64,000 bases of DNA, taken from Saccharicrinis sp963677655 (GTDB taxonomy: Bacteria; Bacteroidota; Bacteroidia; Bacteroidales; Marinilabiliaceae). Under the pieces are notes generated by a model that was given only the letters and a program-made list of their open reading frames with translations, made no database searches and was not told where the DNA came from. Positions 43,726 through 53,161 of this stretch are shown piece by piece. Within the stretch, counting starts at the first letter, position 1. Every line of letters begins with the position of its first letter. The position numbers were made by a program, and so were the translations under genes. Location of the stretch: assembly GCA_963677655.1 (NCBI GenBank), contig OY782088.1, one strand, 5' to 3'.

Positions 43726-46044
43726 TTAATTTTTAAGTTGAATATCTGATTTAATTTTAATGTTATTTTGAACAAAGTTATTAGCTTCTAAACCAGCAGT
43801 AATAGAGTCATATACTTTAGTTTTATTTTTAGTATCCTTTATTGTTATAATCAAGCAAAATTCCGTATTCAAATTTTCTTTAGTCTTTTCAATATGGTCC
43901 CTATAAAGACCTTCTATTTTCAAAAACCATCTTTTGGGATACTCGATATATTTGATTTTATTGCTTTCGGTTATTTCATCTAGATTAATAGACCATTTTT
44001 TGACTGGTTGATATTTCTGATGGTAACTTTTCAAAATTCTTTCGCCGCTGAATTCAGCGTTTTTTTTCATTTCAGTTTTACTATATATCCCGGGTGCCAA
44101 AAGATTTTTACTCATCTCATCTTTACCGATAGAGTTACGAACAGTTTTACCAGACCTCTCCACTTTTTCATTATATGTTCCAAAGTAAACATCAATATTT
44201 GATTGACAATATTCATCCCCCTGAGAAGAAGCCAAATCAGGTGCACTTACAAGAGTAGCAGTTATTTCTCCATAATAATAATTCCCTTCTATCATATCGT
44301 CAGGATAAGGAAAATCTAATATTTCGATAAATCTTCCCTTTTCAAGAGTGTCCCTTATTACAAGCGTAATTTCGTTCTCAGAATTGTATAAAATATCATT
44401 AACATTAGATGGTACTCCAAAACCCATCTGCTTCAATCGCTCATCAAATTCATATCCTATTGATGGGTACTTTGCAGAATGTATCATCAAGGCTTTTAAT
44501 AATATGGGATCGAAACCTTCAGCAATTTCATTATGTAGGCCAGCAATTATTGATGTTACTCGTGGTGTTGAAAAACTGGTTCCTGCTTTAGGCTGAATTT
44601 CGTCATTCTCATTTATTGTATTTACTCCAGAAAAGGTACTGCTACCATCTTCATTTAATCCTGCATTCCCTCCATAATGAGTAAGCTCTGGTTTTACTAA
44701 ATTAAAAGGGCCAAGACCAACTCTACTAAATGGAGACGGTTCGTGTTCTTTTGATAAATCATTTTCACTTTGTTTGTGTGCGATAGAACCAACAGCAAGT
44801 GCCCTAACTGAATCAGCAGATTCTTGAATTTTTCCTTTTGCTTTAGTTATAATAAAATTCTTACAATTGCCGATTGAAGTACAAATAATAACGTTGTACT
44901 CGTCTTGGAGAAAATCTAACGCAACTCCAAAATCGGAAATCTTATGAGAATCAATTTCTTTACTCCACCCTACGCAAAGATTCCAAATTTTAATTTCAGG
45001 ATTATTTCTAATTGCCTCACTTATATTTTCTCTTAAGTCGAACTCTGTTACTGTATTAAGCAAGTCCTGCTTTGGAACAATTGTTGCATCAAATAGAAAA
45101 CACCCCTGAGAATTGGTGTAGTTCTTTTTCTCTAGCTTATCTCCATAGACCATTACACTTGCCACAGCTGTTCCATGACCAGTATCTATATCATCTTCAA
45201 TATAGTTAGTATGCTTATCTTCTAATAACCAAGGCGAAAGGTACTTGTTTCTTGAAATTCCAGAGTCAAGTACACCTACAGTTGGATAATTCTTGTGCTT
45301 TTCAGGTTCTAATAACTCAACAAACTCTTCATTCTCTTCTGACTCAACATCAAAAGTTATACTATATGTTGGCATATCTTCAATCGAACTTAAGCCTTCG
45401 AACTCTTGTAAAACTGGCATCAATTCTTCTTTAAAAGGTATTTTATACACAATTAAATCATCAGAATACTTTGTACTCTGAACATCTATATTACCATCTT
45501 TACACCTCTTCAAAAAAGCTCTATGAACAGTTCTATTCAACTCGAAATCCTGATAATCTATTAGTTTAACCTTAAGAATATCATTATTTTGAACATATAC
45601 CTTGGGTTTAAATAAATTGGTTTCTATTATAGACGCTAGGCCATGACTATTTTTCTGAATATCTAATAAATTTTCTTCAATAGCACGCAGGTCATTCTTA
45701 TCATCAATCTTAATTAGCAGTGATGATTCGTCATAATATCCTATTAGATTATTCTTATTGTTTACATCCACCATTTTACGAATCGAAGAGCGATGAGCTT
45801 TAGCGGTTGTCCGTTCATCCAACTTAAATTCCAATGCGACAGGAATAAATATATTATGAGCTAACCTATTATCTAATTCACTATTCACATCGCCTAGTGT
45901 TCTTCGTATCATTCCTGCCCTTTTTTCAAAAGGGACATTTAACATCCATGCAGGCTCATTACCACCTCCACCTTCGGTTAAAGAATCATCAATTTCTTTA
46001 CGCTTTTCCACAATTTTGATGGGTAAATACTTCTTGCTATCCAT
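43726..46044 (-). CDS. ietS: Subtilisin-like serine protease, IetS-like
   Basis: A 772-residue S8-family protease with no signal peptide, so probably cytoplasmic. The catalytic triad is visible: Asp260 in VGVLDSGIS, His290 in GHGTAVAS and Ser490 in GTSFSTP. The first 220 residues and last 200 are not recognised. The gene follows an AAA ATPase with a one-base overlap; this ATPase-subtilisin pair matches the Iet (IetA-IetS) anti-phage and plasmid-incompatibility module. The ATPase may restrain or activate the protease. The substrate is unknown. Confidence 0.85.
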   Translation of the reverse strand: MDSKKYLPIKIVEKRKEIDDSLTEGGGGNEPAWMLNVPFEKRAGMIRRTLGDVNSELDNRLAHNIFIPVALEFKLDERTTAKAHRSSIRKMVDVNNKNNLIGYYDESSLLIKIDDKNDLRAIEENLLDIQKNSHGLASIIETNLFKPKVYVQNNDILKVKLIDYQDFELNRTVHRAFLKRCKDGNIDVQSTKYSDDLIVYKIPFKEELMPVLQEFEGLSSIEDMPTYSITFDVESEENEEFVELLEPEKHKNYPTVGVLDSGISRNKYLSPWLLEDKHTNYIEDDIDTGHGTAVASVMVYGDKLEKKNYTNSQGCFLFDATIVPKQDLLNTVTEFDLRENISEAIRNNPEIKIWNLCVGWSKEIDSHKISDFGVALDFLQDEYNVIICTSIGNCKNFIITKAKGKIQESADSVRALAVGSIAHKQSENDLSKEHEPSPFSRVGLGPFNLVKPELTHYGGNAGLNEDGSSTFSGVNTINENDEIQPKAGTSFSTPRVTSIIAGLHNEIAEGFDPILLKALMIHSAKYPSIGYEFDERLKQMGFGVPSNVNDILYNSENEITLVIRDTLEKGRFIEILDFPYPDDMIEGNYYYGEITATLVSAPDLASSQGDEYCQSNIDVYFGTYNEKVERSGKTVRNSIGKDEMSKNLLAPGIYSKTEMKKNAEFSGERILKSYHQKYQPVKKWSINLDEITESNKIKYIEYPKRWFLKIEGLYRDHIEKTKENLNTEFCLIITIKDTKNKTKVYDSITAGLEANNFVQNNIKIKSDIQLKN

Positions 46045-47153
46045 TATTCTTTTTCTTTAAATTTTGCAATTATTTCTTTAACCTTTCGTAAAGACATACC
46101 TGTATATTCAGTTATTTCAACCTGAGTAATTAGATTTTCATTAAAAAAATATATTAACTCCTCATCCGAAACTTTGCCATGATTCTTATACTTAAAAGCC
46201 TCCTTTAAAAATTCTATATACTTTACAGTGCTTTCTTTATTTATAATAGAACTAGTAATTGCATTAGTGCAAACTGTTTTTATCTCAGAAGGTGAACTTG
46301 CAGACAAAACAGCTAATAGTTTTTCATTTCGCTTTTTATCTTTTCGAAAGTCTAAAGTAAAATTCTCAGTAAATGAATCAATTAATCCTTCTGTAAATTC
46401 AGTTGAAGTTGGTCTGATAACTTCAATTACTGTGTCAAATCGTCTCCATACTGCACTGTCCAAAATATTACTGTGATTAGTTGCAGTAATCAGAACATTA
46501 CTAAATTGATCAATACTCTGCAAAAGACTATTTATAACACGTTTTAATTCACCATGTTCATGTTCATCATCTCTAGCTTTTGCAATAGCATCAAACTCAT
46601 CAATGAAGAGAATACATGGTTTATTATTCGCAAAATCAAACACTTTTCTTATATTCTTTGCCGTACTACCTAATAAGGAAGATACCAATGAATCTAATCG
46701 AGCTGTAACCAAAGGGAGGCCTGTTTCTTTAGCTATATAATTAGCCAAAGTTGTTTTTCCACACCCCGGAGGTCCATATAACATTAAAGAAAGATTAGTT
46801 TGCACTCCCGCTTTTTCTAATTCTTCTTTATTTTTCACCTTTTTAATAAAGGTAGTTAAAGCTTCCTCAATGGATTTATCTATAATAATTTTTGAGTTTT
46901 GATATGGATTGTCAACCTCGACCATACTTATTCTCGATTCGTTATCGACAGGGGCTTGGGCTGTTATTTCATCCAAAGTAGCCATACTCGCGAAAGAATC
47001 GGAATTTAAAGACAATGTTCTTTTTAATCTATCTGCAAACTGAACTTCACCTTCCTTGTTAAGTTTCTTAATTAAAAGGTCTGTATATTGAGAAACCTTC
47101 TTTGGGTCTTTCTTAAGTCCAGCTTCTATTATTTTAATTATCTCAGTGTGCAT
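46044..47153 (-). CDS. ietA: AAA ATPase, IetA-like, with a C-terminal HTH-like segment
   Basis: A 369-residue AAA-family ATPase. Walker A is GPPGCGKT at 127-134, Walker B is CILFIDEFDAI, sensor 1 is ITATNHS, and the arginine-rich end is AVWRRFD. A helical N-terminal region (1-100) probably mediates oligomer or partner contacts. The last 35 residues (LITQVEITEYTGMSLRKVKE) look like a helix-turn-helix of the MarR or sigma-4 kind. It forms an operon with the subtilisin gene, and four 21-bp-spaced repeats cover its promoter, so it may regulate itself. Confidence 0.87.
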   Translation of the reverse strand: MHTEIIKIIEAGLKKDPKKVSQYTDLLIKKLNKEGEVQFADRLKRTLSLNSDSFASMATLDEITAQAPVDNESRISMVEVDNPYQNSKIIIDKSIEEALTTFIKKVKNKEELEKAGVQTNLSLMLYGPPGCGKTTLANYIAKETGLPLVTARLDSLVSSLLGSTAKNIRKVFDFANNKPCILFIDEFDAIAKARDDEHEHGELKRVINSLLQSIDQFSNVLITATNHSNILDSAVWRRFDTVIEVIRPTSTEFTEGLIDSFTENFTLDFRKDKKRNEKLLAVLSASSPSEIKTVCTNAITSSIINKESTVKYIEFLKEAFKYKNHGKVSDEELIYFFNENLITQVEITEYTGMSLRKVKEIIAKFKEKE

Positions 47154-47170
47154 ATTGCAAATATTTTATA

Positions 47171-47201
47171 CAAATATACAATATAATGTTCTACACACAA
47201 A
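47171..47201 (-). promoter_or_regulatory. Promoter of the ietA-ietS operon
   Basis: On the minus strand, TTTG (47201-47198) and TATATTTG (47178-47171) are separated by 19 bp, an exact Bacteroidota promoter. The start of transcription would be about 10 bases before the ATG at 47153, giving a very short leader. Confidence 0.7.
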
Positions 47202-47256
47202 GCTTTTTGTTCTATTTATATCGTTTTTTGTTCCACTGTAAACACTTATCGTTCTC
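47187..47256. repeat. Four operator-like repeats with exact 21-bp spacing
   Basis: On the plus strand TGTTCTA (47187), TGTTCTA (47208), TGTTCCA (47229) and CGTTCTC (47250) begin precisely 21 bp apart, two helical turns. Each is preceded by a T-rich tract in most copies. They span and extend upstream of the ietA promoter, as expected of sites for a cooperatively binding regulator. Confidence 0.7.
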
Positions 47257-47288
47257 TATGGTCTATATTTCAATAAGTTGCTATTAAA

Positions 47289-47331
47289 CAAAAAAACTCC
47301 CGGCTGAATAAATCAACCGGGAGTTTCTTTT
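47289..47331 (-). terminator. Terminator after tRNA-Leu
   Basis: Ten-bp arms AAACTCCCGG (47294-47303) and CCGGGAGTTT (47317-47326) with T-rich tails on both strands. On the minus strand it lies just past the tRNA-Leu 3' end. Confidence 0.85.
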
Positions 47332-47334
47332 TTG

Positions 47335-47420
47335 TGCCCAGAACAAGACTCGAACTTGCACGCTCTAAAACGAGCATTGGCCCCTCAAGCCAACGTGTCT
47401 ACCAATTTCACCATCTGGGC
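47335..47420 (-). tRNA. tRNA-Leu (anticodon GAG)
   Basis: Read on the minus strand, the acceptor arms GCCCAGA and TCTGGGC pair fully with discriminator A. The D-loop (GGTAGACAC), anticodon loop TTGAGGG (GAG), a long variable arm and the T-loop GTTCGAGTC are all present in an 86-nt, class II tRNA. Confidence 0.95.
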
Positions 47421-47454
47421 TGGTATCTGATTCCAAATTTATAAATCTGTAGAA

Positions 47455-47475
47455 TGTTTCCGAATTGTTTCCGAA
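47455..47475 (+). repeat. Two TGTTTCCGAA copies 11 bp apart
   Basis: Exact copies at 47455-47464 and 47466-47475, between the tRNA genes. Short repeats like this can be recombinase arm sites, but no recombinase gene is near. Confidence 0.5.
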
Positions 47476-47556
47476 AAATTTTTCTACATTTGAGCTACGT
47501 TCTTTTATAACTCTTTATTAATCAGCTTTAGCAGTCCTTTGTAGCTAAAGTTTAGT

Positions 47557-47601
47557 AAATGCCCCTCAACCATGCCTGTCTACCAATTTCAGCACTTGGG
47601 C
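47557..47601 (-). pseudogene. Truncated tRNA-Leu copy (5' part only)
   Basis: On the minus strand GCCCAAG, a D-arm with GAAATTGGTAGACAG and an anticodon arm with loop TTGAGGG resemble the intact tRNA-Leu 137 bp away. After the anticodon arm the sequence no longer matches: there is no T-arm or 3' acceptor strand. A hairpin with arms CTTTAGC/GCTAAAG lies where the rest should be. Confidence 0.75.
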
Positions 47602-47652
47602 TTAAATGAAAAAAGAGCGACTTATATCATCACCCTTTATGTCTTTTTTTAA

Positions 47653-47670
47653 TGAGCGAAAAACGGGGCT
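47653..47670 (-). repeat. 18-bp copy of the tRNA-Gly 3' end (att-like)
   Basis: TGAGCGAAAAACGGGGCT is identical to 47747-47764, which covers the 3' end of tRNA-Gly and its T-arm edge. A same-orientation copy of a tRNA 3' end is the usual scar of site-specific integration. Confidence 0.7.
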
Positions 47671-47748
47671 TACCGATTAATAATTTCTAATTCATACTTC
47701 ATAAGAAATTCTATTTCGGCATAGACTTCTCGCCTGTTTTTCTCTGTG

Positions 47749-47821
<73 letters not shown>

Positions 47822-47976
47822 GTTAGCGAGTGCAAAAATATAAAAATATTCTATCCTTGTATATTCTTGAACATAAATTTTTATTTTTTTCATTTTTTCT
47901 ATTTCAATACAATTTTATAATAACATTTTCTATTAATTTGCGTAGAATGTGGCATTACTAAATATAATTCTAAAGA

Positions 47977-49218
47977 ATGGCTAATATTTTTGCAACTTTA
48001 TTCGGAAGTAAATTTCCCAATACTGAGAAATATGAGAATGAACTCAAAAATCTTAAAGGAGATTTTGAGCGCTTTAACAATATACAAGAATCAGAAGATT
48101 TAAAAAGATATTATGAACTGGATACATTAGTTCATTCAGGAGATTTTAAACAAAAAATAATTAAGCTTAAAAAAGAGAAGTTTAAAGATACTGAAGCTTA
48201 TCAGCAATTTAAAAAATATAAAGAACACAAACGCTCAGCAAATGTTAAGCGTTATTTTAAAATGATAAGTAAAGGTAAAACGGAGGAAGCTAATGAGCTT
48301 AAAAACTCGCCTGAAATTCAAAAATTCTTAAAATTAGAGACTTACATTAACTCACAAGATTTTTCTAATGTAAAAACTGAAATGAATGATAAAAACAGAT
48401 TTAAAAAATCTAAAGAATTTCAGTTAATAGAAGAGCATAAAGCTTTATCGAAAAGTGAAGATATTGTATGGTACAATAAAATCAAGGATAAAAATTCTTT
48501 TAAAGAACTTGACAAATGGAACTTAACATTTGAAGACGATTTTAATGGAACAAAACTTGACAATTCTAAATGGATAACAGGCTATTTTTGGGGTAAAGCT
48601 TTGTTGAATGATACATACGTTCAGGCCAATGAAAAACAATTTTTTACGGATTCAAATATTGAATTACGTGATAGTTGTGCAAGAATCATTACAAAAAGTC
48701 AAAGTTGTAAAGGTAAAGTATGGAATCCAGCAATGGGGTTTGCTCCTCAAAAGTTTGATTTTACATCTGGATTAATAAGTACCGGGCAAAGTTTCAGACA
48801 GCAATATGGTAGATTTGAAGCTAAAATTAAATACAGTCATACTGCACCAGTAAACCATACATTTTGGTTGTTAGCAGAGAAAATTACACCTCAGGTTAAT
48901 ATTTTAAAAACACCTGATAACGAAAAAAATAAAATTGAAGCCGGAAACTTTTGGACTAACGGTAATGGACTAAGTCAAAAAGTTGAAAAACTAAAAATAC
49001 CAGGATCTTCTGAGCAGTTTTACATATACACTTTAGAATGGTCAAAAAATAAAATGGAATGGAAAATTAATGGAGTAACTGTGCATACTCAAACAGAGAA
49101 CATTCCACAAACTCCAATGTATGTATCTTTAAGTTCACATTTATTGGATGAACCAAAAGCAGAAAATCTTCCTATTTCAATGGATATTGATTGGGTAAGA
49201 TGCTATCAGCTTAATTAA
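47977..49218 (+). CDS. GH16-fold protein, probably catalytically inactive
   Basis: A 413-residue protein. The N-terminal 175 residues are charged and carry loosely repeated short helical units (KDTEAYQQFKKYKEHKRSA type). The rest is a GH16/concanavalin fold: LTFEDDFNGTKLDNSKW, GRFEAKIKYSH, FWLLAEK, then FYIYTLEWSKNKMEWKINGV and MDIDWVRCYQLN. The catalytic motif should read like EIDIFE after FWLL; here PQVNILKT stands in its place, with none of the three acids. It therefore looks like a carbohydrate-binding or structural relative. It has no obvious signal peptide. Confidence 0.75.
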   Translation: MANIFATLFGSKFPNTEKYENELKNLKGDFERFNNIQESEDLKRYYELDTLVHSGDFKQKIIKLKKEKFKDTEAYQQFKKYKEHKRSANVKRYFKMISKGKTEEANELKNSPEIQKFLKLETYINSQDFSNVKTEMNDKNRFKKSKEFQLIEEHKALSKSEDIVWYNKIKDKNSFKELDKWNLTFEDDFNGTKLDNSKWITGYFWGKALLNDTYVQANEKQFFTDSNIELRDSCARIITKSQSCKGKVWNPAMGFAPQKFDFTSGLISTGQSFRQQYGRFEAKIKYSHTAPVNHTFWLLAEKITPQVNILKTPDNEKNKIEAGNFWTNGNGLSQKVEKLKIPGSSEQFYIYTLEWSKNKMEWKINGVTVHTQTENIPQTPMYVSLSSHLLDEPKAENLPISMDIDWVRCYQLN

Positions 49219-49252
49219 CACAGCACATACAATTAACACACAATTTTATAGA

Positions 49253-49287
49253 AAGGCTTGTCTTAAACGTTTAGACAGCCTTTTTTT
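49253..49287 (+). terminator. Rho-independent terminator
   Basis: AGGC and TGTCT pair with AGACA and GCCT around a short loop, followed by seven T. It ends the GH16-fold gene. Confidence 0.8.
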
Positions 49288-49323
49288 GTGCGATTATTTT
49301 ATATTTTTGCAAAAAATTAAACA

Positions 49324-50028
49324 ATGGCAGGTACTGTATATTTAATACCTAATACATTAGGTGACACTTCTGTAAATAGTGTTATTCCATCGGAAGTATG
49401 CATTCTAATAAAGCAAATAAAGCACTTTATAGTAGAAGATATAAGAACAACACGACGATACCTTAAAAAGGTTGATAAATCAATTGATATTGACGAACTC
49501 ACTTTTTTTGTTCTAAATAAGCATACAACTCCACAGCAAAAAAGCAGCTTTTTAAACGTAGTAAAAAAAGGAGCAAACGTTGGTATTGTTTCAGAAGCTG
49601 GTTGTCCAGGTGTTGCAGATCCTGGAGCAGAAATTGTTGCTATGGCACATCAGTCAAATATAAAAGTTGTTCCTTTAGTTGGTCCATCCTCTATCCTATT
49701 GTCTTTAATGGCGTCAGGGATGAACGGTCAAAGTTTTGCTTTTCATGGATATATTCCGATTAAGGCCGGCGACAGGGCTAAAGCAATAAAACACCTTGAA
49801 GGTATTTCGATAAGAGAAAAACAAACACAAATATTTATTGAAGCTCCATATAGAAATAATCATCTTTTAAAAGATATTATCACCAATTGCAATCCTAAAA
49901 CCAAGGTTTGTGTTGCCTGCAATATTACTTTAGAAACAGAGTTTATTAAAACAAAAACTGTTGCCCAATGGAAAGGAAAACTACCCGAACTACATAAAAA
50001 ACCTACTATATTTTTAATTCAAGGGTAA
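49324..50028 (+). CDS. RsmI-like tetrapyrrole-methylase-family SAM methyltransferase
   Basis: A 234-residue protein of the RsmI branch of the tetrapyrrole methylase family. GTVYLIPNTLGD at the start, VGIVSEAGCPGVADPGAEIV near 95 and VPLVGPSSILLSLMASGM near 120 match the family's conserved blocks; FIEAPYRNNHLL is the typical late motif. RsmI methylates the ribose of C1402 in 16S rRNA. Bacteroidota often have a second, shorter relative like this one, so the substrate may differ. It has its own terminator downstream. Confidence 0.85.
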   Translation: MAGTVYLIPNTLGDTSVNSVIPSEVCILIKQIKHFIVEDIRTTRRYLKKVDKSIDIDELTFFVLNKHTTPQQKSSFLNVVKKGANVGIVSEAGCPGVADPGAEIVAMAHQSNIKVVPLVGPSSILLSLMASGMNGQSFAFHGYIPIKAGDRAKAIKHLEGISIREKQTQIFIEAPYRNNHLLKDIITNCNPKTKVCVACNITLETEFIKTKTVAQWKGKLPELHKKPTIFLIQG

Positions 50029-50050
50029 ATTTACAATATACATAAATAAG

Positions 50051-50085
50051 AAAAACAGGCTTCTATTTCTAGTAGCCTGTTTTTT
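50051..50085 (+). terminator. Bidirectional terminator between convergent genes
   Basis: AACAGGCT (50054-50061) pairs with AGCCTGTT (50074-50081), with T on one side and A on the other. It serves the RsmI-like gene and the convergent kelch gene. Confidence 0.85.
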
Positions 50086-50099
50086 GACATTAGTTTAAA

Positions 50100-51107
50100 T
50101 TAATCATTATTATTAAACTCACCTTCAGGATCAAAGCTCCAAACATCATTAAATGAATAACTTCCATTTCCTCCTGTTGCAATATATCCAATATCGTTTA
50201 TAGTAAAAGCAATTGCTCCACCCCTGGACATTCCTTCAAAATCACATTTCCTCTTCCAGTAGTCAGTTGTAGGTTCCCATTCCCAAACATCTGAACTTCC
50301 GTTACCTGTAGCTAAATACGCTTTTCCTCCCATAGTAAATGCAACTCCATCATATCTTTGAATATTATTATCATAACTATCATCAAAACTACTACCTGTA
50401 TAATCAGAAATATGGTTTAATTCAACCCATTCATCATTTAACGTATCGTAACGATAAAAGTCATCCAGAGCTCCATTATAATAACCACTAATCAAATAAG
50501 CATTTCCATCTAAAGTAAAAGTCATTGCCATAGATCTTTTCATTTTAACAGAACTGATTGATTCCCATTTATCTGTTGATGGATCAAACGAAAAAAAATC
50601 ATTTCTATATCCGTCTTCATCTTCACCAGTACCTACATAACCTTTACCATCCACATAAAATGCAACTGCATCTTTACGCGCTGTACCAGGAAATGCTGCA
50701 GTTAACTCTTCCCAACCTATTCCCGGAGTATACTTGTAAAAATCACCAAGCAAAGCATTATTTAAATCTTTTCCCAAACCTACATACCCAGATGTTTCTG
50801 TAGCAAACGCAACTGATCTGTTTCTTCCTACTCCTGGGAAATCATCTATTTGAGTCCACTGAAATGAATCTCCATCAATTGTTAATTCCCAAAAATCTTT
50901 TAATATTTCTTGGGTGTCATAGTCATAACCAGTACCAATATAAACCTTATTATTAATTATAAATGTAACTGCATTAGATCTATTAGGCCACAATGATGCT
51001 TCCATTTCAACCCAATTTCCTTTATATTCAGTATCATCATCAGTGCAATTATGAAATAAGACACTTAATGTGCTTAGTGCAATAAATAGTTTAAAAATTT
51101 TTCTCAT
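50100..51107 (-). CDS. Kelch-repeat lipoprotein
   Basis: A 335-residue predicted lipoprotein: signal peptide with lipobox ending at Cys21 (SVLFHNCTDDD). The rest is a row of about six kelch-type blades, each with a turn such as GKGYVGTGEDEDG, GNAYLISGYYNG or GKAYLATGNG followed by a Trp- or Tyr-containing strand (WEWEPTTDYW). A beta-propeller on the cell surface or periplasmic face is expected, probably for binding. The repeats are close to each other, as is common for Bacteroidota surface kelch proteins. It stands alone between two terminators. Confidence 0.85.
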   Translation of the reverse strand: MRKIFKLFIALSTLSVLFHNCTDDDTEYKGNWVEMEASLWPNRSNAVTFIINNKVYIGTGYDYDTQEILKDFWELTIDGDSFQWTQIDDFPGVGRNRSVAFATETSGYVGLGKDLNNALLGDFYKYTPGIGWEELTAAFPGTARKDAVAFYVDGKGYVGTGEDEDGYRNDFFSFDPSTDKWESISSVKMKRSMAMTFTLDGNAYLISGYYNGALDDFYRYDTLNDEWVELNHISDYTGSSFDDSYDNNIQRYDGVAFTMGGKAYLATGNGSSDVWEWEPTTDYWKRKCDFEGMSRGGAIAFTINDIGYIATGGNGSYSFNDVWSFDPEGEFNNND

Positions 51108-51303
51108 TGTTTGAATAAATAAAAAAGTAAATATAATAGTTTTGCATAACGCAATGCTTATATTAACAAATATTTAACTTATTCAACCTATATTTCTATT
51201 AAACAATATGTACTATAATAATATTTTCTTTACATTTAAATTACAAATTAATACATTGTATAACAATATTTTACTTGTGCTATGTATTTTTATTAAACAT
51301 AAA

Positions 51304-51330
51304 AAAGACCATCTATATTAGATGGTCTTT
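51304..51330 (-). terminator. Terminator after phoR
   Basis: AAAGACCATC (51304-51313) pairs with GATGGTCTTT (51321-51330). It ends the pst-pho transcript on the minus strand. The rest of the 51108-51355 gap is AT-rich with no gene. Confidence 0.85.
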
Positions 51331-51355
51331 TAACATATGATAATAATTGTATATT

Positions 51356-53140
51356 TTATTCCTGAAATTTCGGCAAACTTATGTAAAATTCAGCCCCACC
51401 ACCTGGAGCATTCTTCACAGAAACCTCTCCATTATGAACATTAACCGCATGTTTAACTATAGCTAAACCTAAACCTGTACCTCCCATTTTTCTTGAACGA
51501 CCAGAATCAATGCGATAAAAACGCTCAAAAATACGAGATATATGTTCTTCCGGAATTCCTACTCCATTATCAGAAATAGAAAAGTGATAAAATTCCGGAT
51601 CTTCATGATACTGATCAATCTTGATTATGATATTCTCCCCTGCATAGTTTAAAGAATTCTCTATCAAATTCTGAAATATCGACATAATTAAAGAAGGATT
51701 AGCTTTGATCGCAATATCGTCTTTAATATTTACCTTAATTTTGGTTCCTTGTTTTTGAATTTGATCCTGTAAATTTTCAACAACATCATTAACTACATTC
51801 AACACCTCCACTTTCTCAAATTCATAGTTATCCGAAGCTTCTTCAATTTTATTTAGTACAACAATATCTTCTATTAAGTTTGTTAATCTAAATGATTGTT
51901 GATAAGCTTTTTCTATAAAATACTTTTTCTTTTCTTCATCAATTTCAGGATTATTTAAAATTGTTTCTAAATACCCTCTGACTGAAGAAACTGGAGTTTT
52001 TAATTCATGAGCAATATTCGAAGTCATTTGCTGCTTTAACAACCTACGCTTTTCAAGTTTCGTAATATCATTAATTAATATCTCAAAGCTTCTATCCTGA
52101 AAAACAATACATTTAATTTCAAAATAGTACCCACTTTTCTCAATGGTTAATTCTTTCTTTGGAAGCGCATTAGGATTAATTATTTCCTTCTTCTTATCAA
52201 CATGTTTCTTTAAAAACTTTTGAAGTTCTTTTAACTCTTTAACATCAAAAACATGCTCCGGATTTATTGATGATTTCTCTGCCAATAAATTCAGATACTG
52301 CACAAAACATGTATTAGTTAAGATAACAGATTTATCGGCACTAAAGAATCCAACACCTTCATTAAGAACCAATAAATGCTTAATAAGCTTTTCTTTCTCC
52401 AAACTTAATGCATCTTTTGTCTCAGTAAGCTTTTTATACATAGATATAATTTGCTTACTTATTACACCTAATTCATTTTGTGGAAACTCATAATCACCAA
52501 TAACTTGCTTATTCTGCCTTACCTGAACTGCAAAATCCTTTAATTTGGTGATACTCTCACTCATTTTCTTTGTTACAATCGATAAAATTATCCATGAAAC
52601 AATAAACAAGAATCCTATAAATATTAAAAACAGAGGTTCTGCTTTTAAGAAATTCTGAATTTTAATATCATATACAACAGCTGTTCTGATAAAATAATTG
52701 TTGTAATTATGCGCATAATAGTAAAAATCCTGACCAGTAGTTGCTGATTTCCGAATATTAGAACCTACTCCATTATCTGCATATTTAGCTTTTTGAATTT
52801 CAGGACGCTTCAAATGATTCTCCATAGATTGAAAATCATCAACAAAGTTATCAAAAAGTACTTTTCCTTTAGTATCAATAACTGTTACCCTGGTTTCTTC
52901 ACTAGGAACAACCTTTAATAAGGAATCAATTAACAGCACCTTACCTTTTTCTATAATTTCATTATCTCTTATAAAATTATCAGTAAGATCTGATATAATA
53001 TCTAATTTACTCTCCAATTGAGCTATCCTATATTGCTTTTCTCTTTGATACTGAAATGCAATAAATGATGCTGTAATTACAAATATGATTGAAAAATAGT
53101 AAACAAATAGTTTTCTTTTGTAATTAAAATTAAATGACAT
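51356..53140 (-). CDS. phoR: Phosphate-regulon sensor histidine kinase, PhoR-like
   Basis: A 594-residue sensor kinase with an N-terminal membrane helix (about 10-30), a periplasmic domain of about 130 residues and a second membrane helix (about 165-187). A HAMP-like linker and a PAS-like region follow. The phospho-acceptor is His378 in NIAHELKTPVSSVRGYLE. The ATP domain shows NLIENSLNYAG, DNGVGIPEEHISRIFERFYR and GTGLGLAIVKH. It lies directly after the response regulator gene. Its place at the end of the pst operon supports sensing of phosphate transport status. Confidence 0.92.
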   Translation of the reverse strand: MSFNFNYKRKLFVYYFSIIFVITASFIAFQYQREKQYRIAQLESKLDIISDLTDNFIRDNEIIEKGKVLLIDSLLKVVPSEETRVTVIDTKGKVLFDNFVDDFQSMENHLKRPEIQKAKYADNGVGSNIRKSATTGQDFYYYAHNYNNYFIRTAVVYDIKIQNFLKAEPLFLIFIGFLFIVSWIILSIVTKKMSESITKLKDFAVQVRQNKQVIGDYEFPQNELGVISKQIISMYKKLTETKDALSLEKEKLIKHLLVLNEGVGFFSADKSVILTNTCFVQYLNLLAEKSSINPEHVFDVKELKELQKFLKKHVDKKKEIINPNALPKKELTIEKSGYYFEIKCIVFQDRSFEILINDITKLEKRRLLKQQMTSNIAHELKTPVSSVRGYLETILNNPEIDEEKKKYFIEKAYQQSFRLTNLIEDIVVLNKIEEASDNYEFEKVEVLNVVNDVVENLQDQIQKQGTKIKVNIKDDIAIKANPSLIMSIFQNLIENSLNYAGENIIIKIDQYHEDPEFYHFSISDNGVGIPEEHISRIFERFYRIDSGRSRKMGGTGLGLAIVKHAVNVHNGEVSVKNAPGGGAEFYISLPKFQE

Positions 53141-53161
53141 AGACCAGGTTTATTTTAATTA

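Noticed and set aside
43566..43775. 69-codon minus-strand frame between the subtilisin and ubiquitin-like genes
   Set aside because: It overlaps the end of the subtilisin gene and the terminator hairpin, and shows no family resemblance.
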